From the NCBI GenBank assembly GCA_945903555.1, contig CAMDOJ010000037.1, positions 1 through 12,195 on the forward strand: a stretch of 12,195 nucleotides of DNA, read 5' to 3'. The notes under the pieces were generated by a model that was not told where the DNA came from, ran no database searches, and saw nothing but the letters and a program-made list of their open reading frames with translations. Shown piece after piece: positions 7,882-12,195 of the stretch. The stretch is from Chthoniobacter flavus. GTDB taxonomy: Bacteria; Verrucomicrobiota; Verrucomicrobiia; Chthoniobacterales; Terrimicrobiaceae. The translations under genes and the position numbers were made by a program. The first letter of the stretch is position 1. Every line of letters begins with the position of its first letter.

Positions 7882-9327
7882 TTATCGGTTGCGACCATTG
7901 ATGAGCGCTTGGAGGTTGGAGACGGCGCTTTTGAGGTCATCGGCTTGAGCGGTCATTTCCTCCGAAGCGGAGGCCGTTTCCTCTGCGCTGGCAGCATTGG
8001 ATTGGGTGACTTTGTTCATTTGAGAAACAGCCACATTGACTTGCTGGATACCGCTACTTTGATCTTTCGAAGCTGACGCGATTTGTGAGATGAGTTGATC
8101 AACTTGGCGGGCCTTATCCACAATCTGGTGAAGGCTATTTTTGACCTTCGTTGTGATTATCACCCCTGTATTGCTTTTTTGAATAGCATCATCAATTTTG
8201 CTTGATGTCTCTTTTGCTGCGGATGCAGCTCGTTGAGCGAGGCTACGAACCTCATCCGCGACGACAGCAAATCCGGCGCCGGCCTCACCGGCACGGGCGG
8301 CCTCGACCGCCGCATTGAGGGCGAGAATATTTGTCTGAAATGCAATTTCATCAATCGATTTGACGATCTTGGAGATTTCATTACTGGAGTTTTTGATGGC
8401 TTCCATGGCGAGAATCATTTCGCCCATTTCGTCAACCCCCAACTCTGCTGATTGACGGGTAGAAGTGGCTATATTTTGAGCATTTCCACTGTGATCGGCG
8501 TTGAGTGAAATCATGGAAGCCATTTCCTCCAGCGCGGAGCTTGTTTCCTCAAGCGAGGTGGCTTGTTCATTGGCTCCTTCGGCGAGAGTTTGGCTTGATG
8601 CCGAGACTTGACCGGCTGCATCGGCGATTTGTGAGGAGGCACTGCCAAGAATTTGGGAAAGCTTTTGAAGGGCGGTCGAGATGGCTCTTGAGAAAAGCGT
8701 CGAGTAAATGACGTTGCCGAGTGTGACAAAGAGGGCAAGTCCCAACATCAGTGCCGTTCGAGTATCAATAGAGGACTGGGCATTCGCCTCAATGCGTTGA
8801 TTTTCGCTGGTCGTTTCTTTGACAACTTGATCAATAAATTTCCGATGGGCTTCGTATTTATCGCGCATGATACCGTAAAGGATTTCATTCACTTTTTCAC
8901 GCTCGCCCGCATCTAGAGCTGGAATCAGCTTCTCAAAGATAATGGCATAAAATTCCAAAGCTGGCTTTTGCGAATCCTGTAAAAAAACATCCTTTGTCGC
9001 GCTTTCCGGAAGTTCGGTTTTCCAGAAAACATGGCGCTGGTTATATTCCGACTTGAGTTTCGCCAGGGTCTCTTTGAGGTCATTGATTTTTGCAGGCGAG
9101 TTCTCACCGGCTAGCTGAAGGGCGACAAGGTAACTTTCGAGGATATACGCCGGGGGAGGAAGAATGTCTGCGATCAAATCCTTTCCCCGAACGATGTCTT
9201 TATAGATCGGCCCATTCACCCGCAGAGCGCTGAGCGTGTTGAAGGCAAGAATGCCAAATCCTATAAAGGATAAAACAAAAAGGGCAATTTGAAAATTCAG
9301 TCTTAAGCGGAGAGATTTGTGATTCAT
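7882..9327 (-). CDS. Methyl-accepting chemotaxis protein, HAMP-less, without a tail
   Basis: A 481-residue receptor: TM1 about 13-33, a helical extracytoplasmic domain about 34-190 containing IYKDIVRGKDLIADILPPPA (41-60) and a later EAHRKFIDQVV, then TM2 about 191-212. I recall this sensor type from other bacterial MCPs, but I do not know its ligand. As in the other receptor here, there is no room for HAMP before the methylation helix (ANEQATSLEETSSALEEMAS, 252-271). The signalling tip matches the other receptor residue for residue over about 42 positions (325-366), so both can share one array. It ends at INGRNR with no flexible tail or pentapeptide, so it may rely on CheR tethered to the other receptor. 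An upstream ATG at 9396 adds 23 residues, but MNHKS at 9327 gives a normal N-terminus. A good TATAAT box lies just upstream. Confidence 0.94.
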   Translation of the reverse strand: MNHKSLRLRLNFQIALFVLSFIGFGILAFNTLSALRVNGPIYKDIVRGKDLIADILPPPAYILESYLVALQLAGENSPAKINDLKETLAKLKSEYNQRHVFWKTELPESATKDVFLQDSQKPALEFYAIIFEKLIPALDAGEREKVNEILYGIMRDKYEAHRKFIDQVVKETTSENQRIEANAQSSIDTRTALMLGLALFVTLGNVIYSTLFSRAISTALQKLSQILGSASSQIADAAGQVSASSQTLAEGANEQATSLEETSSALEEMASMISLNADHSGNAQNIATSTRQSAELGVDEMGEMILAMEAIKNSSNEISKIVKSIDEIAFQTNILALNAAVEAARAGEAGAGFAVVADEVRSLAQRAASAAKETSSKIDDAIQKSNTGVIITTKVKNSLHQIVDKARQVDQLISQIASASKDQSSGIQQVNVAVSQMNKVTQSNAASAEETASASEEMTAQADDLKSAVSNLQALINGRNR

Positions 9328-9349
9328 ATGTGTGAAGTTAAAGGCACTA

Positions 9350-9355
9350 ATTATA
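9350..9355 (-). promoter_or_regulatory. Candidate -10 box (TATAAT) for the 9327-7882 receptor gene
   Basis: A perfect TATAAT on the minus strand lies 22 bases before the receptor ATG, implying a leader of roughly 15 bases. The hexamer 17 bases upstream (AACGGC) is a poor -35, so activation by a bound regulator is possible. One hexamer match in AT-rich DNA is weak evidence. Confidence 0.4.
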
Positions 9356-9376
9356 AGCGGAGGGTGCGTTTTGCCG

Positions 9377-9419
9377 TTGATCTTTAAAAAAAGCAAGCGC
9401 TTATCCCAAACCAGATCAA
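9377..9419. promoter_or_regulatory. Nested inverted repeat, possible operator
   Basis: TTGATCT (9377-9383) and AGATCAA (9413-9419) are perfect inverted copies. Between them, centred within half a base of the same axis, is the palindrome AAGCGCTT (9395-9402). The arms are spaced 11 and 10 bases from it, about one helix turn, so all three lie on similar faces of the DNA. It sits upstream of the TATAAT box of the receptor gene, where a regulator could act on one or both directions. No binding protein is identified. Confidence 0.35.
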
Positions 9420-9605
9420 AAAAGACGACATTTTTTTTGACCTTTTTATTTTCCCTCGATCTTTGGGCGGGAGGTGATGGATGTGAGACCTATCAAAAAA
9501 CTCTAAAGAGCCCGATGTTTTACCGCAATACCAAGGCACGCCTCAATCCCGTTGTGCGTTGGTGCTGCTAAATGAGAAGGATAGCTTTTTCAATGCCCCT
9601 TTTTA

Positions 9606-9631
9606 AAAACGTTTTAAGAAAGTATTTGACG
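9606..9631 (+). promoter_or_regulatory. AAAACGTTTT palindrome next to a TTGACG hexamer
   Basis: A 10-base perfect palindrome (9606-9615) lies 10 bases before TTGACG (9626-9631), a near-consensus -35. No good -10 box stands 16-18 bases downstream (TTCAAG at 9649), so this is a tentative control site for the cheX gene set, about 100 bases before its ATG. Confidence 0.25.
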
Positions 9632-9730
9632 ACTATGGCATGAAGTGGTTCAAGCATTCGGGCTATTTTTTATTTCTGGAAAATATAGGGTTTTTACAGT
9701 TAAAAATGGCGCTCATTTTTTAATCATCAC

Positions 9731-10219
9731 ATGACTGCAACCAAAGAACCAAGCGGCGAAACAGTGCTTCAGATCATCAATCATTTTACCCCGTTGGTTC
9801 TTGAAACGATGGCTGGGTTGACGGCTATTCCTGGTGAGGGAAATATCGCTGCTCCGATGGCTTTTTCCTTTAACGGAATCGCAGGCTCGATTTCCTTAAG
9901 TGGACACGCATGTGGCGTTGTTTACACGGCTTTCCCCAGCGAATTGGCCAAATTGATTGCGGAAAAAATTTTTGGCGGACCAGTTTCTGACCAAGATGTA
10001 TCCGATGTTGTCTCGGAGTTAACAAACATGATCGCCGGCAACTTCAAATCACAGCTTTGCGATTTGGGTTTCAACTGCACTTTGAGTATCCCATCAGTGG
10101 TCATCGGGGATAAAATAAATATCGCAACGATGACGGCATCGGTCAGCGTTCGTAATGCGTATACAATCGAAGGGTGCCAAGCCCCTCTTGTGGTTCAAAC
10201 TTTTGCTGCTTTTGCCTGA
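9731..10219 (+). CDS. cheX: CheX-type CheY-P phosphatase
   Basis: A 162-residue protein of the CheC/CheX/FliY phosphatase class. The signature helix is at about 91-108: SDVVSELTNMIAGNFKSQL holds the ExxN pair E96/N99 that inserts into the receiver active site and hydrolyses the aspartyl phosphate. The rest alternates strands and helices as in CheX (PMAFSFNGIAGSISLSG, about 42-58; AFPSELAKLIAEKIFG, about 67-82). There is only one such helix, which fits CheX (usually a dimer) rather than CheC with two. It begins the plus-strand set, 16 bases before the two-receiver protein. No cheZ, cheC or cheD is present, so this is the only dedicated phosphatase visible. The leader has no Shine-Dalgarno sequence. 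The exact substrate among the local receivers is not known. Confidence 0.85.
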   Translation: MTATKEPSGETVLQIINHFTPLVLETMAGLTAIPGEGNIAAPMAFSFNGIAGSISLSGHACGVVYTAFPSELAKLIAEKIFGGPVSDQDVSDVVSELTNMIAGNFKSQLCDLGFNCTLSIPSVVIGDKINIATMTASVSVRNAYTIEGCQAPLVVQTFAAFA

Positions 10220-10235
10220 TTTTTTAAAAAATATT

Positions 10236-11543
10236 ATGAGCGTGCCAAAAATTCTCAGTATTGATGATAGTCGGATGGTTCACATGTTTATTACTCGTGG
10301 ATTTGCGCCCTATGATGTGGATTTGGTCTTTGCCAGTAATGGTCAAGAGGGATTAGATGCCGCTCGAAAAGAGAAGCCCTCGCTGATCTTGTTGGACGTG
10401 ACTATGCCCGTGATGGACGGAGTCGAATGCCTTGCCAAGCTCAAGGCTGATCCTGAGCTCAAAAGCATTCCGGTCATCATGCTCACGGCCGAGGCTGGTA
10501 AAGAAAATGTGATCAAGATCGCGCAAATGGGCGCCCGTGATTACATCGTCAAGCCATTCGCTGATGATGCTGTTGTTGACCGAGTTTCCCGATTTATTAA
10601 AATGAATCTTAAATCAGCACCCGCGCCAGCCCCTGCCGCAGTTGTTCCGAAGAAAGAAATAAAAGCCACGGATCCGATCAAGGTTTTAGTCATCGACGAG
10701 TTTGCGTCGATTGTTGATTCGATAAAAAATACGGTTTCATCTCTCGGGTGGTCAGTCGCTGGAGCGAATAGTCCAGAGGATGCCATGGTGAGCTACCTGA
10801 AGTGCAGCACGGATGCCAATGTCGCCCGCGGCCTCCTTGATATGGCCGAGACGAAACGTATGGGGGGGCACTTTTCGGAAGCGCTCGTTGTACCGACTGT
10901 GGCAGACGAAAATGCGCCAGATATCATTTTGATGAGTTTGGCCTTCAACAATAACGCGGCATTAAGCTTCGCTCAATTGCTGAAATCCATCCCAGTTCTT
11001 AAAAACGTGCCCATTGTTGCTCTGTCTCTCAAGACGGCGACAACCGAGCAGAATGATGGCAAGAAAGTCGGTATTACCGATTTTATCACCAAGCCTATCA
11101 ATTTCGGAGAGTTGCCGGATAGCGTGATGGCAGCGCTGGGTGTCGACATTACGCCGCTTTATTTTTCTGCAGAAGGGATCGTTCAGGTCGCCGTTCTGCC
11201 GCAGGCTCTTTCCGAAAGTGGCTCACGCCTCCTCGCTCGGCAAGCGAAGAAGAAGATAGCGGGCCTTGTGAATGCCGGCTTCCATCAAATCCTCATTGAT
11301 ATGACGGAGGTGTCCAATGTTGGAGTTCCCGTTCTCCGTGCGCTTACGACGATCATCAATGAAGGGGTGGCGCTCCAAATGGAATGGCGCATCGTAGGGG
11401 CTGCGACTGTTCTTGCGACACTTCCAACCATTGTGGTTACCAGTATGAAAATGCCCGCTTTGAAAGATATTTCGAATCCTTTCCAGGGTATGGAGACCGT
11501 TCCTGTATATGAGACACGAGATGCGGCTATAATTTCGTTTTAG
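10236..11543 (+). CDS. REC / degenerate REC / STAS-like three-domain response regulator
   Basis: A 435-residue soluble protein. REC1 (about 4-123) is complete: D10/D11, phospho-acceptor D54 in LLDVTMP, T84 and K106 in VKPF. An Ala/Pro linker (about 126-140) leads to a second receiver fold (about 147-302) that keeps DE (154-155) and K286 in ITKPI, but the acceptor site reads DIILMSLAF, with Ser where Asp should be; it also carries an insert (about 190-225). The C-terminal part (about 308-435) resembles a STAS domain: ILIDMTEVSNVGVPVLRAL fits the core strand-loop-helix, but the usual phosphorylated Ser of the DSSG loop is missing. It may act as a phosphate sink or as a partner-switch adaptor. 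The start at 10236 is preferred over an upstream in-frame ATG at 10155, which would place 27 extra residues inside cheX. The STAS call is the least certain part. Confidence 0.8.
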   Translation: MSVPKILSIDDSRMVHMFITRGFAPYDVDLVFASNGQEGLDAARKEKPSLILLDVTMPVMDGVECLAKLKADPELKSIPVIMLTAEAGKENVIKIAQMGARDYIVKPFADDAVVDRVSRFIKMNLKSAPAPAPAAVVPKKEIKATDPIKVLVIDEFASIVDSIKNTVSSLGWSVAGANSPEDAMVSYLKCSTDANVARGLLDMAETKRMGGHFSEALVVPTVADENAPDIILMSLAFNNNAALSFAQLLKSIPVLKNVPIVALSLKTATTEQNDGKKVGITDFITKPINFGELPDSVMAALGVDITPLYFSAEGIVQVAVLPQALSESGSRLLARQAKKKIAGLVNAGFHQILIDMTEVSNVGVPVLRALTTIINEGVALQMEWRIVGAATVLATLPTIVVTSMKMPALKDISNPFQGMETVPVYETRDAAIISF

Positions 11544-11556
11544 GGATACTGACTGC

Positions 11557-12051
11557 ATGTCTTCGCCTTTAGTAATAAGTCAGGAGCAGGGTTTGAATCT
11601 TCAACTTCTTGAGTTCATTTCGGAGGGGAAGAGTTACGCTTGCGATCTGCTCTGGGTGAAAGAAGTGCTGCGCGCTCCCGCCGTAACTCCAGTACACTTA
11701 GCGCCGTCGTATGTGCGCGGCGTTGTTCATCTCCGTGGACAGATACTCACTGCGATTGATCTTGAGTTTCGTCTAGGATTAAAAGGTGGCGTAGCCCGAC
11801 CGTCAAACCGGTGTATTGTTTTTAAGACTGCATCGGATCTCTCGCGTTTGCCCGTCCCTCCGGTTGATGCCTACATGGTAGACAGCGATCGTACGGGTCT
11901 CTTGGTGGATTCTATTTGCACGCTTGCTAGGAAACTAATTTTAAACCGCCTGAGGTATTTGCGATTATTGGTGATTATTGGTGTTTGCATCTTAATTTTC
12001 TTGTGGTTAGTATTCGAACTTGACCCCTTATATGAAGATTCTTGCTGTTGA
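11557..12051 (+). CDS. CheW-like coupling protein with probable compensated frameshift near the C-terminus
   Basis: The first 124 residues form a good CheW domain: LLEFISEGKSYACDLLWVKE, then LAPSYVRGVVHLRGQILTAI with conserved arginine R60, DLEFRLGL and TGLLVDSIC. From codon 125 the reading frame becomes a basic, then very hydrophobic sequence (RKLILNRLRYLRLL) unlike CheW. The frame starting at 11931 instead gives ETNFKPPEVFAIIG, which resembles the proline turn of CheW. The original frame then resumes family-like sequence (IIGVCILIF...LVFELDPLYED). A frame change of -1 near 11928-11931 and a perfect 10-base duplication at 11963-11982 together explain this, leaving the ORF open but about 15 residues scrambled. 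The stop overlaps the next gene by 20 bases. A weak AGGGA lies before the ATG. The protein may be impaired, or the region may contain sequence errors. Confidence 0.75.
   Translation: MSSPLVISQEQGLNLQLLEFISEGKSYACDLLWVKEVLRAPAVTPVHLAPSYVRGVVHLRGQILTAIDLEFRLGLKGGVARPSNRCIVFKTASDLSRLPVPPVDAYMVDSDRTGLLVDSICTLARKLILNRLRYLRLLVIIGVCILIFLWLVFELDPLYEDSCC
11963..11982 (+). repeat. Perfect 10-base tandem duplication (GATTATTGGT x2)
   Basis: Two adjacent identical copies of GATTATTGGT lie in the 3' part of the second cheW-like gene. Ten bases are not a multiple of three, so gain of one copy shifts the frame by +1. With a single copy, the frame that starts at 11931 would read from PPEVFA straight into IIGVCIL, as expected for a CheW C-terminus. 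Confidence 0.9.
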
Positions 12052-12195
12052 TGATTCTTGTCTCATTCACCGTATTGTTGAGTCTACTGCATCTGTTTTT
12101 GGTGCCCATTGCGTGCCAGTTTCCGATTGCCAACTGGCTTTGCGTACATTGCAGTCGGATCCACTTGGATTCTCCTTGGTTTGCATTGATTGCAA
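12032..12195 (+). CDS. CheY-like response regulator receiver, 5' part only
   Basis: Fifty-four codons are visible before the window ends. MKILAVDDSCLIHRIVE gives the first strand with the acidic pair D7/D8, and FSLVCID places the phospho-acceptor at D53, a normal spacing. It may be a single-domain CheY or the receiver of a larger protein; the missing end decides. It overlaps the end of the cheW-like reading frame by 20 bases and has no Shine-Dalgarno sequence, which suggests translational coupling. The second residue of the usual DxxMP loop is Cys here. Confidence 0.82.
   Translation, partial: MKILAVDDSCLIHRIVESTASVFGAHCVPVSDCQLALRTLQSDPLGFSLVCIDC

Larger units (their letters stand above)
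9328..9730. promoter_or_regulatory. Divergent intergenic region between the receptor and cheX gene sets
   Basis: This 403-base region is AT-rich and has no convincing gene. It must hold the promoters for both directions. Visible elements, listed separately, are a TATAAT box for the minus-strand receptor, a centred pair of inverted repeats, and an AAAACGTTTT palindrome next to a TTGACG hexamer. No match to a sigma-54 or a sigma-28 flagellar promoter consensus was found by eye. The stretch from about 9430 to 9600 shows nothing recognisable. Confidence 0.6.

Noticed and set aside
3709..8355. Recent duplication of one receptor gene from the other
   Set aside because: The identical 42-residue signalling tip is conserved throughout the family, while its codons differ at many positions and the sensor domains are unrelated.
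9332..9571. Plus-strand ORF of 79 codons in the divergent intergenic region
   Set aside because: Low-complexity, basic and hydrophobic translation with no recognisable motif and no ribosome site; it runs over the receptor promoter region.
9626..9660. Sigma-54 or flagellar sigma-28 promoter before cheX
   Set aside because: TGGCATG near 9636 lacks the second element at the required spacing, and no TAAAG...GCCGATAA pair was found.
10155..10235. N-terminal extension of 27 residues on the two-receiver protein
   Set aside because: It lies inside cheX, and the receiver fold starts a few residues after the ATG at 10236.
11926..11935. Programmed ribosomal frameshift in the second cheW
   Set aside because: There is no X-XXY-YYZ slippery heptamer and no obvious stimulatory stem; a deletion plus tandem duplication explains it more simply.
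11929..12051. C-terminal membrane anchor on the second CheW
   Set aside because: The hydrophobic stretch is better explained as out-of-frame sequence plus the normal hydrophobic last strands of CheW.

Overview
The window is almost entirely one chemosensory (chemotaxis-type) locus, arranged as two divergent gene sets around a 403-base intergenic region (9328-9730). No flagellar, pilus, tRNA, rRNA, IS or CRISPR sequence is visible. Base composition looks close to half G+C by eye, with AT-rich leaders. The organism is a Gram-negative-type bacterium. The style of the short receptors (start MNNWTIG, no HAMP domain, methylation helix close behind TM2) reminds me of Verrucomicrobiota (Opitutae-like). 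That is a tentative recollection, not a proof.

Minus strand, in transcription order: a methyl-accepting receptor (9327-7882); a 183-base gap with a weak terminator-like hairpin; then a tightly packed series of cheA (7698-5461), cheW (5428-4850), a second receptor (4809-3214), cheR (3213-2341) and cheB (2344-1265), followed after 106 bases by a response regulator fused to a class III nucleotide cyclase (1158-16). The second receptor stops exactly where cheR starts, and cheR and cheB overlap by four bases, so these are probably translationally coupled. This set can form a complete core array: receptors, coupling protein and kinase, plus both adaptation enzymes. The cyclase has the residues expected of an adenylate cyclase, so cAMP is a plausible output besides or instead of motor control.

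Plus strand: a CheX-type CheY-P phosphatase (9731-10219), a REC/pseudo-REC/STAS-like protein (10236-11543), a second CheW-like protein (11557-12051) and the first 54 codons of a CheY-like receiver that runs off the window (from 12032). These look like an accessory set that dephosphorylates, sinks or re-routes the phosphate signal from CheA.

Points that stand out: the receptor next to cheR ends in a flexible tail with a CheR-docking-type pentapeptide; both receptors lack HAMP domains; CheA has an N-terminal extension and a Pro-rich linker where P2 is usually found; the second CheW shows a probable compensated double frameshift that includes a perfect 10-base tandem duplication; and start codons mostly lack a recognisable Shine-Dalgarno sequence. 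All family assignments come from reading motifs by eye, with no database search.
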